Origin: an uncultured Paracoccaceae bacterium
GTDB taxonomy: Bacteria; Pseudomonadota; Alphaproteobacteria; Rhodobacterales; Rhodobacteraceae
DNA: 64,000 nucleotides
Reading direction: 5' to 3'
NCBI GenBank assembly: GCA_937864535.1
Contig: CALMJS010000017.1
Span: forward strand, 235,611 to 299,610
Shown here piece by piece: positions 51,807 through 59,268 of the stretch. The position numbers were made by a program, and so were the translations under genes. Every line of letters starts with the position of its first letter. Position 1 is the stretch's first letter. The notes under the pieces are model-generated. The model was not told the DNA's origin. It made no database searches and was given only the letters and a program-made list of their open reading frames with translations.

Positions 51807-52712
51807 ATGCGTATCACCACCCTATTGACCTCCAGCGTTACCGCTGTCTCGTTCTTTGCCGGCACTGCCATGGCGCAGGATAAGGTCACTTTCCAGCTCG
51901 ACTGGCTACCCGGCGGCGACAAGGCCCCGATCTATTTCTGCATCGCCCAAGGCATCTGCGCCGATGCGGGTCTCGAGGTGACGATCGAACCGGCCCGGGG
52001 ATCATCCGAGGCGATTACCAAGCTGGCCACCGGAATTTCCGATATCGGCAGCGCCGGAATTGGCGCGCTGATGAGCGCCGTCGCCATGGAAGACGCCCCG
52101 GTCACTGCTGTCGCCTCGATCTTTAACATGGGTCCGCACGCCTTCTACACCACCGCGGACAAGGGCATTACGTCGGTCGCCGATCTGGCGGGCAAATCCG
52201 TCGCGACCTCGCCGTTCACGGAATCCAACGTCTATCTGCCGCTGATGTTGGCGGACAACGGCATGTCCGAGGCGGATATCTCGTTGACCAAATCCGACCC
52301 CGGCACGCTCGGTCCGCTGCTGATGACGGGACAGGCCGACGCGATCATCGCGTGGCTGACCGACGAAACGCGCTATACCAATCAGGCGCTGGACGCGGGC
52401 AAAGAGATCGTCATCCTGCCGTGGTCGGACATGGGGCTGGAACTCTATTCGGCGTCTCTGGTCGCCAGCGACAAATTCCTCACCGAACGTCCCGATGTGG
52501 CAAAACGCTTCGTCGCTGCCTTCCTCGCCTCGATCGAGTTCGCGCAGGCCAATCCGGACCTCGCGGCCGCCTCGGTGGCGGATATGGTGCCGGAACTGGC
52601 GCTCGAAGATGTCAAAGGAAGCTGGCTGGACGCCTCGCAGTTGATTTTCAATGATGTGACCGAAGTGGACGGTCTGGGCGCACTCGAACCTGAACGTCTG
52701 GCCGCAACCTAG
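51807..52712 (+). CDS. NMT1/THI5-like ABC transporter substrate-binding protein, ended by an in-frame TAG
   Basis: A periplasmic binding protein of the NMT1/THI5-SsuA type. A signal peptide (about residues 1-22, cleavage after AMA) is followed by FQLDWLPGGDKAPIYFCIAQ, the family N-terminus, and the domain continues normally to residue 301. A TAG at codon 302 (52710-52712) then interrupts the frame, which stays open for a further 27 codons to a natural-looking end at 52796 (SYLPE-TAA). A single G-to-A change from TGG could explain the TAG. The ATG has GAGAGGG about 8 bases upstream. With riboswitch 1 upstream and purine enzymes downstream, the ligand is probably a purine such as xanthine. Confidence 0.85.
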   Translation: MRITTLLTSSVTAVSFFAGTAMAQDKVTFQLDWLPGGDKAPIYFCIAQGICADAGLEVTIEPARGSSEAITKLATGISDIGSAGIGALMSAVAMEDAPVTAVASIFNMGPHAFYTTADKGITSVADLAGKSVATSPFTESNVYLPLMLADNGMSEADISLTKSDPGTLGPLLMTGQADAIIAWLTDETRYTNQALDAGKEIVILPWSDMGLELYSASLVASDKFLTERPDVAKRFVAAFLASIEFAQANPDLAAASVADMVPELALEDVKGSWLDASQLIFNDVTEVDGLGALEPERLAAT

Positions 52713-52796
52713 GCCCGCGTGGCGGCGGCACAGGGACTGGACCCGGCCGCCCTCGACGCGGAAACCGTCGTCGATCGCAGCTATTTGCCGGAGTAA
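52710..52796 (+). pseudogene. Displaced C-terminus of the substrate-binding protein
   Basis: In the same frame after TAG the sequence reads ARVAAAQGLDPAALDAET then VVDRSYLPE and TAA, a typical end for this binding-protein family. It is 4 bases before the ATPase gene. It would be made only by readthrough or if the TAG is a sequence error. Confidence 0.8.
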
Positions 52797-52800
52797 CCCT

Positions 52801-53580
52801 ATGATGCAGGCCCCGGACGCCGTTCATTTCCAAGGCGTCGGTCAGGTTTTCAAAACCGCGACCGGCCCGTTGATTGCCTTGGACCAGGTCAATCTGACCT
52901 TGGCACGTCACGAATTTGTCGCCGTTCTGGGGCCATCTGGCTGCGGTAAATCGACTTTGCTGCGGCTGGCGTCGGGTCTCCTGGCCCCCAGCGCCGGGCG
53001 GGTTTCGGTGTTCGGGACACCGATGACCCGCCCGCGCACAGACATCGGAATCGTTTTCCAGCAGCCGACCCTTTTGCCTTGGGCCTCGGTGCTGGACAAC
53101 GTGGTGTTTCCGGCCAAACACATGCGCGGACGGGTATCCCAAAAGGACCGCGCACAAGGATTGGAGGTTCTGTCCAAGGTCGGGCTGTCAGGATTTCAGG
53201 ACCGCCTTCCGAGTGAACTCTCGGGCGGAATGCAACAGCGCGTCGGCATCGCCCGTGCCCTGTTTCTGAACCCCGACATTCTGCTGATGGACGAACCGTT
53301 TTCCGCGCTTGATGCGCTGACGCGGGACGCGATGGGCTATGAACTGTTGCGGCTGTGGCAGGCCAGCCCGAAAACCGTGATGTTCATCACCCACTCGATC
53401 CCCGAGGCGGTCTTGCTCGCCGACCGCATTCTGGTCATGTCCGCCCGTCCGGGCCGCGTCATCGCCGATTTGACGGTTCCCCTGTCCCGCCCCCGCGACG
53501 AACACGCCCTGCGCAGCGCGGAAATCCAGGATTTCGCAGGCCATCTGCGCGATCTGTTGATCAAACGAGAGGCCGCCTAA
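52801..53580 (+). CDS. ABC transporter ATP-binding protein (SsuB/TauB-like)
   Basis: A 259-residue ATPase of the nitrate/sulfonate/pyrimidine-type importer family. Walker [11 protein letters not shown]-loop VFQQPTLLPWASV, signature LSGGMQQRVGIAR, Walker B ILLMDEPFSALDA and switch His in FITHSIPEAV are intact. It starts 4 bases after the full binding-protein frame and abuts the permease gene. Partner of the adjacent permease; the substrate is inferred to be a purine from context. Confidence 0.92.
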   Translation: MMQAPDAVHFQGVGQVFKTATGPLIALDQVNLTLARHEFVAVLGPSGCGKSTLLRLASGLLAPSAGRVSVFGTPMTRPRTDIGIVFQQPTLLPWASVLDNVVFPAKHMRGRVSQKDRAQGLEVLSKVGLSGFQDRLPSELSGGMQQRVGIARALFLNPDILLMDEPFSALDALTRDAMGYELLRLWQASPKTVMFITHSIPEAVLLADRILVMSARPGRVIADLTVPLSRPRDEHALRSAEIQDFAGHLRDLLIKREAA

Positions 53581-54408
53581 GTGTCTGAGACCATTGCCCC
53601 TACCCCGGCCAGTTCCTCTCCCAGCCAGCGCCCCGTCTGGGATCGCCTGATCGACATGCCTGTGGCCCTGCCCTTGATCTGCTTTCTGGCGATACTGATC
53701 TTGTGGGAATCCTCGACACGGCTGTTTTCCATCCCCAGCTATGTTTTGCCTGCACCCAGCCGGATCGCGGGCGGGTTCAGCAGCATCAGCGCCGGACGCT
53801 GGGCCGAACATATCTGGGCAACGCTGCGGGTCGCTATCATGGGATATGGCGTTTCGATCCTGATTTCGCTGCCGATCGCGATCGGGCTGGCGAAATCGCG
53901 GTTCATGTCGCGGGCGTTTTATCCGCTCTTGGTGGTGATCCAGTCGGTGCCGGTGGTGGCCGTGGCACCGATCATCATCGTGGTTCTTGGCACAGATGAC
54001 GCCCCGCGGATCGTCATTACCTTTATGATCGCCTTTTTCCCGCTGGTGGTGTCGATGACCACCGGCCTGATGGCGACGCCGCCGGAACTGATCGAACTGT
54101 CCCGCTCGCTGAATGCGCCAACATGGCGCGAGGTCTCGCAAATCCGCCTGCCCTTTGCCACGCCCTATATTTTCTCGGGGCTGCGCATCTCGATCACACT
54201 CGCGGTCATTGGCGCAGTGGTCGCGGAATTCGTCGCCGCAGAAAAGGGCATCGGCTATTTCATCCAGTTTTCCACCTCGATGTTCCGCCTGCCAGAGGCA
54301 TGGGCCGGGTTGACCGTGTTGGTCATCATGTCGCTGACCCTGTTCCAGACCATCAGTTTGCTGCAAAAATTCGTCTTTCCGTGGTCCCTACCCAAGGATC
54401 AGCGATGA
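53581..54408 (+). CDS. ABC transporter permease (SsuC/TauC-like)
   Basis: A 275-residue BPD_transp_1 permease with about six membrane segments, beginning around LPLICFLAILILWESSTRLF. The EAA coupling loop is visible in LIELSRSLNAPTWREVSQIR. Start is a GTG immediately after the ATPase stop; the deaminase ATG overlaps its stop by ATGA. It completes the importer. Confidence 0.92.
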   Translation: MSETIAPTPASSSPSQRPVWDRLIDMPVALPLICFLAILILWESSTRLFSIPSYVLPAPSRIAGGFSSISAGRWAEHIWATLRVAIMGYGVSILISLPIAIGLAKSRFMSRAFYPLLVVIQSVPVVAVAPIIIVVLGTDDAPRIVITFMIAFFPLVVSMTTGLMATPPELIELSRSLNAPTWREVSQIRLPFATPYIFSGLRISITLAVIGAVVAEFVAAEKGIGYFIQFSTSMFRLPEAWAGLTVLVIMSLTLFQTISLLQKFVFPWSLPKDQR

Positions 54409-55781
54409 CCCAGACGCTGATCACCAATATCGCCTATGGTCTGACCGGCGACGCGGCAGGCAGCCGATTTTCCGGCGCCCTGCGGATCAAGGACGGGATC
54501 ATCACCGCCATCGGCGCGTTAACCCCAGAGGCCGAGGATTCCATCGTCGACGCTGCGGGCTGCGTGGTGACGCCGGGCCTGGTCAATACCCATCACCACC
54601 TGTTCCAATCCGTGCTCAAGGCGGTGCCAGAGGGGATGAACGCGCCGCTGGACCTGTGGCTGAAACATGTCCCCTATACCTATTGGCCGCTGATCGACAC
54701 CGAGATTTTGCGCACCTCTGCCCAGATCGGTCTGACGGAATTGATCCTTAGCGGGGCGACAACCGTATGCGATCATCACTATGTGTTCTGTGATCGCTAT
54801 GACTATGATCCGGCTCAGGTGCTCTTTGACACCGCCGCCGAATTCGGGCTTCGTTTTGTGCTCGCGCGGGGCGGCATGACCAAGGGGCGGCCGTTTGACG
54901 ATCCCGGCATTCCGTTGCCACCCTTGGAAACCCTCGACCAGTTTTTGACCCAGACCGCCCGCGCGGCGGACCGTTGGCATCAGACTGGCCCGACCGCGAT
55001 GACCAAACTCGCCGTCGCGCCTACGACGCCCACCTTTAACGTGCTGGCCAGTGAATTGCCGCTGATCGCGTCCTTTGCGCGGGACAAAGGGCTGCGCCTG
55101 CACGCGCATTTGTCGGAAAACAAGACCTACGTTGACTATACCCAGTCGCTCTATGGCCTGCGTCCGGTGCCGTGGCTGGCGCAGCAGGACTGGCTGGGAC
55201 CCGATGTCTGGTTTGCGCATCTGGTAGAATGTACACCAGATGAACTGCGGCTCTTGGCTGAGACCGGTACCGGCATGGCCCATTGCCCACAGGCCAACGC
55301 CCGCTTGGGTTCGGGGATTGCCCCGGCTGTTGCCTTGGCGGCCGCAGGAGGATGTGTGTCACTCGCCGTAGATGGCGCCGGGGCGAATGAGGCGGCGGAT
55401 ATGGGCGCCGCGCTCTATAGAGACTTTGCTCTGCATCGCAGCCAGAACGGGCCAGAGGCTTGCACAGCGGAAACCGTGCTGCACTGGGCCAGCGAGAGCG
55501 GCGCGCGCATGCTGGGCTTTGAAAACCTTGGCCGCATCGCGGTCGGACAACAGGCTGACCTTTGTCTGTTTGACCTCGGCCATCCGCGGAACATGGGCCT
55601 GCACGATCCCGCTCTGGCACCCGTGATCACCGGCGCAGCCACCGTCAAACACAGCTTTGTAGCTGGCAACAGGCTGGTTGTGGACGGACAAATCCCCGGC
55701 CTCGATCTGATGGATCTTGGCGAACGCGCGCGTAGTGCAGTTGCCATGCTCAAGGCCAAACGCGCCCAATGCGCAACATGA
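54405..55781 (+). CDS. 8-oxoguanine deaminase-like amidohydrolase
   Basis: A 458-residue amidohydrolase of the AtzA/TrzN/guanine-deaminase superfamily, closest in pattern to 8-oxoguanine deaminase, which makes uric acid from 8-oxoguanine. Metal and substrate residues: NTHHHLFQSVLKA near residue 65, HAHLSENKTYVDY, WFAHLVECTPDEL, GMAHCPQANARLGSG and SLAVDGAGANEAADMG with the catalytic Asp. The start is the ATG overlapping the permease stop. A purine substrate fits the riboswitches on both sides; guanine or another aminopurine remains possible. Confidence 0.88.
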   Translation: MTQTLITNIAYGLTGDAAGSRFSGALRIKDGIITAIGALTPEAEDSIVDAAGCVVTPGLVNTHHHLFQSVLKAVPEGMNAPLDLWLKHVPYTYWPLIDTEILRTSAQIGLTELILSGATTVCDHHYVFCDRYDYDPAQVLFDTAAEFGLRFVLARGGMTKGRPFDDPGIPLPPLETLDQFLTQTARAADRWHQTGPTAMTKLAVAPTTPTFNVLASELPLIASFARDKGLRLHAHLSENKTYVDYTQSLYGLRPVPWLAQQDWLGPDVWFAHLVECTPDELRLLAETGTGMAHCPQANARLGSGIAPAVALAAAGGCVSLAVDGAGANEAADMGAALYRDFALHRSQNGPEACTAETVLHWASESGARMLGFENLGRIAVGQQADLCLFDLGHPRNMGLHDPALAPVITGAATVKHSFVAGNRLVVDGQIPGLDLMDLGERARSAVAMLKAKRAQCAT

Positions 55782-55791
55782 CTTTAACCCC

Positions 55792-55835
55792 GGAGTAGAA
55801 GCAGTCAGCGCCCTGATGGCGTCGGTCATTGCTCC
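55792..55835 (+). ncRNA. NMT1-motif (xanthine-I) riboswitch, copy 2
   Basis: GGAGTAGAAGC, then GTCAGCGCC-CTGAT-GGCGTCGG hairpin, then TCATTGCTCC. Both conserved halves (GAGTAGAAGC and ATTGCTC) and the internal UCAGCG/CG-CGG flanks match the NMT1 motif closely, and GGAG/CTCC closes P1. It fills the 73-base gap before the dioxygenase. Its 3' arm CTCCT (55832-55836) can instead pair with the gene's Shine-Dalgarno AGGAG (55843-55847), so ligand binding, by holding CTCC in P1, would free the site and favour translation. Confidence 0.85.
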
Positions 55836-55854
55836 TCTTACTAGGAGACTAAAC

Positions 55855-56844
55855 ATGAGTAAAACCTACGAACTGGCTGAATTGAATAAGGAAACCACCT
55901 TTGGCGGCGTCGGGGAAACCATCGACCGCGAGGTGCCGCAGATCGACATGTCGAACTTTGCGACCCGCAAGGCCGAGATCACCGAACAGCTCTGGTCGGC
56001 GGCCACGGAGATCGGGTTCTTTCAACTGACCAACCACGGCATCCCGCAAACGCTGGTCGATGAGGCCTTTGCCCTCTCGGCTGAATTTTTCGATCTCTCG
56101 CCCGAGGAAAAATCGGCCTATCCCCTGCGACCCGGCACCAATTCCGGCTGGGAGTACAAGGCGCAGGTGCGCCCCTCGACCGGAACAGCGGATAACAAGG
56201 AGAGCTACCAGATCACCCTGCCACGGATGAAGGACCTCTGGCCGGTGTCCGGTCAGGTGCCGCAGTTCAAGCCGGTGATGATGGCCTTCGAGCGGCACAA
56301 CTGGGCCTTGGCGATAAAGGTTCTGTCCTGTTTTGCCGACAAACTGGGATTTCCCACGGAATTCTTTACCGATGGCCACAATCCTGAATCGCCACAGTAC
56401 CAATCGACGCTCCGACTGATCCATTATCTGGGGATGGAGGACGCCAAGCCCGAGGATTTCAAATTCTGGCGTGCCGGGGCGCATACCGACTTTGACTGCC
56501 TCACGCTCCTGCACCAAAAGGCCGGTCAGGGCGGTCTACAGGTCTGTCCGGGCAAGGATGCGAACGGACGCGCCATCGGCTGGACCGATGTGCCGCCGCT
56601 CGAGGGCGTGATCACTTGCAATATCGGGGACATGCTGATGCGCTGGTCCGATGATCGACTGCTGTCGAACCTGCACCGTGTGCGGATGCCCAAACCCGAA
56701 GAATACCTCGGCCCGCGCTATTCGATGGCCTATTTCGCCCAGGCCAATATGGATACGGTTTTGGCCGGTCCCTTGGGCAAATATGACCCGATGACGGCGC
56801 ATGATTATATCCAGATGCGGCTCAAGGCGAATTTCGCGGGCTAG
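55855..56844 (+). CDS. Isopenicillin N synthase family 2-oxoglutarate/Fe(II) dioxygenase
   Basis: A 329-residue non-haem iron oxygenase. N-terminal DIOX_N domain (about 30-150), then 2OG-FeII_Oxy (about 185-290) with iron ligands His and Asp in GAHTDFDCLTLL and the second His in LSNLHRVRMP, and the 2-oxoglutarate-binding Arg-x-Ser in RYSMAYF. Dioxygenases of this kind are among the gene types reported downstream of NMT1-motif RNAs; a role in oxidising a purine (xanthine-like) is likely here. TAGGAG precedes the ATG by 8 bases, inside the riboswitch platform. Confidence 0.88.
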   Translation: MSKTYELAELNKETTFGGVGETIDREVPQIDMSNFATRKAEITEQLWSAATEIGFFQLTNHGIPQTLVDEAFALSAEFFDLSPEEKSAYPLRPGTNSGWEYKAQVRPSTGTADNKESYQITLPRMKDLWPVSGQVPQFKPVMMAFERHNWALAIKVLSCFADKLGFPTEFFTDGHNPESPQYQSTLRLIHYLGMEDAKPEDFKFWRAGAHTDFDCLTLLHQKAGQGGLQVCPGKDANGRAIGWTDVPPLEGVITCNIGDMLMRWSDDRLLSNLHRVRMPKPEEYLGPRYSMAYFAQANMDTVLAGPLGKYDPMTAHDYIQMRLKANFAG

Positions 56845-56900
56845 GCGTTTGATGGAAAACCGCCAATCAGCGGCTTGCATTCCCGGCTGGTGATAGCCAA

Positions 56901-56926
56901 TCCTGAGGCAGAACCTTGCCTCAGGA
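56901..56926 (+). promoter_or_regulatory. Perfect 10-bp hairpin covering the Shine-Dalgarno of the UPF0303 gene
   Basis: TCCTGAGGCA pairs with TGCCTCAGGA around a 6-base loop. The 3' arm contains the AGGA Shine-Dalgarno and ends 3-6 bases before the tandem ATG ATG starts. As drawn, it would block ribosome binding unless opened. Confidence 0.6.
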
Positions 56927-56929
56927 CCC

Positions 56930-57418
56930 ATGATGTCAAACGACCAACTCGCCGCGATTATCCATCAGGAACAGACGCTCATTCTTCCCGCCTTTGATGA
57001 GGCGATCGCCTTTGATATCGGCACCCGTATTCGTGCCAAGGCCGCAGCGATCCAAGCGCCGATTGCGATTGTTATCAGTGCGCCCAATCGCCGGTATTTC
57101 TTTACCTGTCTGGCTGGGGCAACACCGGAAAATGAAGATTGGGCCCGCCGCAAAATGAACGTGGTGTTTACCACCTATAAGTCGTCCCTGCGACTGGGAC
57201 TGGAGTACAAGGCGGGCGGCCTCGATCAGTGGCCCGAAATGAACCTGCCCTATGCAGACTTTGCACTACACGGCGGGGCATTTCCGCTGCGGGTCAAGGA
57301 CTCTGGTCTGGTCGGGGCCATAGGTTTCTCTGGCCTGCCCTCGATCGAGGATCACCTGCTGATCACCGACACCCTCGCCGAGGTCCTCGGGATCGACCCG
57401 CTGCCCTTGCCGCAGTGA
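56930..57418 (+). CDS. UPF0303 (heme-degrading domain-like) family protein
   Basis: A 162-residue protein of the UPF0303/YBR137W group, related in fold to GlcG/HbpS. Family-typical segments are FDEAIAFDIGTRIRAKA, PIAIVISAPNRRYFFTCLAG, DWARRKMNVVFTTYKSS and GLVGAIGFSGLPSIEDH. Function is unproven; some relatives bind small ligands or haem. It lies 85 bases after the dioxygenase on the same strand and is probably the last gene of the operon. Tandem ATG codons make the exact start ambiguous by one residue. Confidence 0.85.
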   Translation: MMSNDQLAAIIHQEQTLILPAFDEAIAFDIGTRIRAKAAAIQAPIAIVISAPNRRYFFTCLAGATPENEDWARRKMNVVFTTYKSSLRLGLEYKAGGLDQWPEMNLPYADFALHGGAFPLRVKDSGLVGAIGFSGLPSIEDHLLITDTLAEVLGIDPLPLPQ

Positions 57419-57730
57419 CCCAGAGTTCGCTGACACCAATGCGACGCTGACCGGTGCCGTTCGCGCGCGGTCAGCGTGCTGATTGGCCCGTAACGCACTG
57501 GAAACGCACGTAGTTTTGGCCCGTTTGTCGACCTATTATTGACCCGTGGTGGCGAACGCAAAAGCCGCCCCGTTGGTCGACTCATAAGCTTTTGATATTT
57601 GTGGCAGATTCTGGTTTCGGGGATAGGATTTGGCCTCTGTCGAACACATCCGATCCCGATCCCACCCAGAATCCGTTATATATGTGCCAATTCAGGCCGA
57701 AACTCGTAAAATCTCGGCTTATAAATCAGT
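57419..57730. other. Intergenic region and left boundary of the accessory block
   Basis: About 310 bases with no supported gene. A perfect 10-bp inverted repeat (57444-57453 with 57468-57477) lies 25 bases after the UPF0303 stop and may end that transcript. Two similar GTCGAC-containing stretches follow near 57537 and 57577. No tRNA or attachment site can be recognised. Confidence 0.5.
57444..57477 (+). repeat. 10-bp inverted repeat after the UPF0303 gene
   Basis: ACGCTGACCG and CGGTCAGCGT around a 14-base loop. No T-tract follows, so it is a possible factor-dependent end or binding site rather than a clear terminator. Confidence 0.5.
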
Positions 57731-57739
57731 TTGTTTCAG

Positions 57740-57836
57740 AAGGTCTCGGAGGCCGGACGCAAGATTTCCCAGCCGAACCCGCCTGCGGAGTGGGTTATCA
57801 CCGACAAACCGGATCTCCGGATCAACGAGGATGACC
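57740..57836 (+). pseudogene. Fragment of a site-specific serine recombinase
   Basis: The frame reads AGRKISQPNPPAEWVITDKP then DLRINEDDL, matching the Recombinase-domain segment of large serine integrases (pattern PNPxSEW, then PxLRIxDDxLW). There is no start, no catalytic domain and no zinc-ribbon. Homology ends at 57830-57836, where a phage gene in another frame takes over, marking a recombination junction. Confidence 0.65.
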
Positions 57837-57974
57837 TCTGTGCGCGTGGCCGACCTCCCCGCCCCACGCCCGGGCGATGTGATCGTGATCGGCGCCGAGC
57901 GCTTCGTGATACAGGGCGAGCCGCTGCGGGATCGCGAACGGCTGATCTGGACTCTGGACCTGAGGCCTGCGTGA
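57831..57974 (+). pseudogene. C-terminal fragment of a phage head-tail attachment protein
   Basis: Forty-seven codons reading MTSVRVADLPAPRPGDVIV then IQGEPLRDRERLIWTLDLRP, resembling the C-terminus of phage head-tail joining proteins from Rhodobacterales prophages. The N-terminal part is missing and the left edge fuses to the recombinase fragment. The next gene is 4 bases away, which fits the native phage spacing. Confidence 0.6.
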
Positions 57975-57978
57975 CCCG

Positions 57979-58608
57979 ATGAAGCTGAAGCTGGAAATCA
58001 GCCCCGACCTCGCCGCCCTGATGCAGGCGAAAATCGCCGCGGGCGAGAAGGCCGTCACCACCGCCATGCGCGAGGCGGGCGCGGGCCTGAAATCCGCCTG
58101 GCGCAGCCAGATCACCGGCGCGGGGCTGGGCACCCGGCTTGGCAACTCGATCCGGCTGGCCACCTATCCCAAGGGCAGCGAAAGCCTGAACGCCGCAGCG
58201 TTGGTCTGGTCCAACGCACCGGTGATCGTCGGCGCGCATGACACCGGGCCGCTGATCCGGTCGCGCAACGGGTTCTGGCTGGCCATCCCCACCGCCGCCG
58301 CAGGCAAATCCACCCGCGGGGGCCGCATCACCCCCGGCGAGTGGGAACGCCGCACGGGGCTGCGGTTGCGCTTCATCTACCGGCGCCGCGGGCCCAGCCT
58401 GCTGGTGGCCGAGGGGCGCCTGAACAGCAAGGGCCGTGCTGTGGCGTCCCGCGCGAAAACCGGCCGCGGTCTGACCACCGTGCCGATCTTTCTCCTCGTG
58501 CCACAGGTCAGGCTGCGCAAGCGGCTGGATATGGCAAGGGATGCAGAGCGGGCCATCGACAGCGTGCCCGGGCGGATCGTGGCGCGGTGGGTGGAGGGGC
58601 GAACATGA
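57979..58608 (+). CDS. Phage tail-region protein, DUF6441 type
   Basis: A 209-residue protein resembling the DUF6441 family found between head-tail and tail-terminator genes of alphaproteobacterial prophages. It begins MKLKLEISPDLAALMQAKIA; the middle has GFWLAIPTAAAGKSTRGGRI and an Arg-rich block RLRFIYRRRGPSLLVAEGRL. It appears full length. Its stop overlaps an ATG (ATGA) that would have started the next phage gene, but that frame is replaced within a few codons by inserted sequence. Confidence 0.75.
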   Translation: MKLKLEISPDLAALMQAKIAAGEKAVTTAMREAGAGLKSAWRSQITGAGLGTRLGNSIRLATYPKGSESLNAAALVWSNAPVIVGAHDTGPLIRSRNGFWLAIPTAAAGKSTRGGRITPGEWERRTGLRLRFIYRRRGPSLLVAEGRLNSKGRAVASRAKTGRGLTTVPIFLLVPQVRLRKRLDMARDAERAIDSVPGRIVARWVEGRT

Positions 58609-58654
58609 AACGGTACTGGTCTGCAAACAGGCTCAGATCGCCTCCAAAAGCAGT

Positions 58655-58882
58655 TCACCGGTCGAATTCCGCCGTGTCCATACCGAAATCGTCGACGAGG
58701 GCCTGGACTTCTTGGGCATTGAGCACCCCGGGGTACTTCTTGTGGGCGACGTAGACCCCCTCTAGGGCAAGATCCCACTCCCCGACATAGAAGAACTCTC
58801 GATCACCCGACATGTCGATGCCGGCCCGTTCGAGGATTTTGATCTGCTTTTCAAGGAGTTCAATTGCTTCTTTGTCGTCCAT
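58655..58882 (-). CDS. Small immunity-like protein (MafI-type pattern)
   Basis: A 75-residue acidic protein. REFFYVGEWDLALEGVYVAH followed by EVQALVDDFGMD resembles small immunity proteins of polymorphic toxin systems (the conserved GEW-x-LALE pattern). It is the second gene after the MuF-type toxin on the same strand, 39 bases after the 114-residue gene, where immunity genes normally lie. Which of the two small genes neutralises the toxin cannot be told from sequence. Confidence 0.6.
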   Translation of the reverse strand: MDDKEAIELLEKQIKILERAGIDMSGDREFFYVGEWDLALEGVYVAHKKYPGVLNAQEVQALVDDFGMDTAEFDR

Positions 58883-58921
58883 CTGGGGCCTTGGTTCTTC
58901 TTCACCCGGCTGGAATACCGG

Positions 58922-59266
58922 TTATTCTTCGGATGGCGGCACTTCGGCCCACACCAGGTATTGGTATTCCCCGCCCTCACTCAAGGCACGCTGAACGATG
59001 TCGCGGATATTGGCGGCAGATCGCTGTGGATCGAGAAAGATCTGCCATTCTTTCTCATAGCCTGGACTTCTGTTCGCCAAGAAGTCGTACTCGAAGGTGC
59101 GCCCGGTTCTACTACCGCCCCGAATTCTAACGACTTCCAGCCGCGCAACGCTGTAGCCCCGCGACGCCATGAATTCGTTGAACTCGAGCATTACGCTTGA
59201 GGGCTCAACATACACGAATTTGCCAGCTTCGAGCTGATCCAGCATTTCTTCAAACTCTTCGCGCAT
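58922..59266 (-). CDS. Uncharacterised protein directly after the toxin; candidate immunity protein
   Basis: A 114-residue protein with no family I recognise. It is acidic at the N-terminus (MREEFEEMLDQLEAGKFVYV) and has alternating strands around RLEVVRIRGGSRTGRTFEYD and QIFLDPQRSAANIRDIVQRA. The ATG at 59266 lies 2 bases after the toxin stop with GGAG inside the toxin's last codons, so translation is coupled; a GTG at 59272 is the alternative. Position suggests immunity or a toxin accessory role. Confidence 0.55.
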   Translation of the reverse strand: MREEFEEMLDQLEAGKFVYVEPSSVMLEFNEFMASRGYSVARLEVVRIRGGSRTGRTFEYDFLANRSPGYEKEWQIFLDPQRSAANIRDIVQRALSEGGEYQYLVWAEVPPSEE

Positions 59267-59268
59267 GT

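Noticed and set aside
52710..52712. TAG read as pyrrolysine or another recoded codon
   Set aside because: No recoding machinery is known in this group and no recoding signal is visible; mutation or sequencing error is simpler.
57419..57740. tRNA or attachment site at the accessory-block edge
   Set aside because: No cloverleaf or T-loop consensus could be folded by eye; a direct repeat at the far edge cannot be tested because it lies outside the window.
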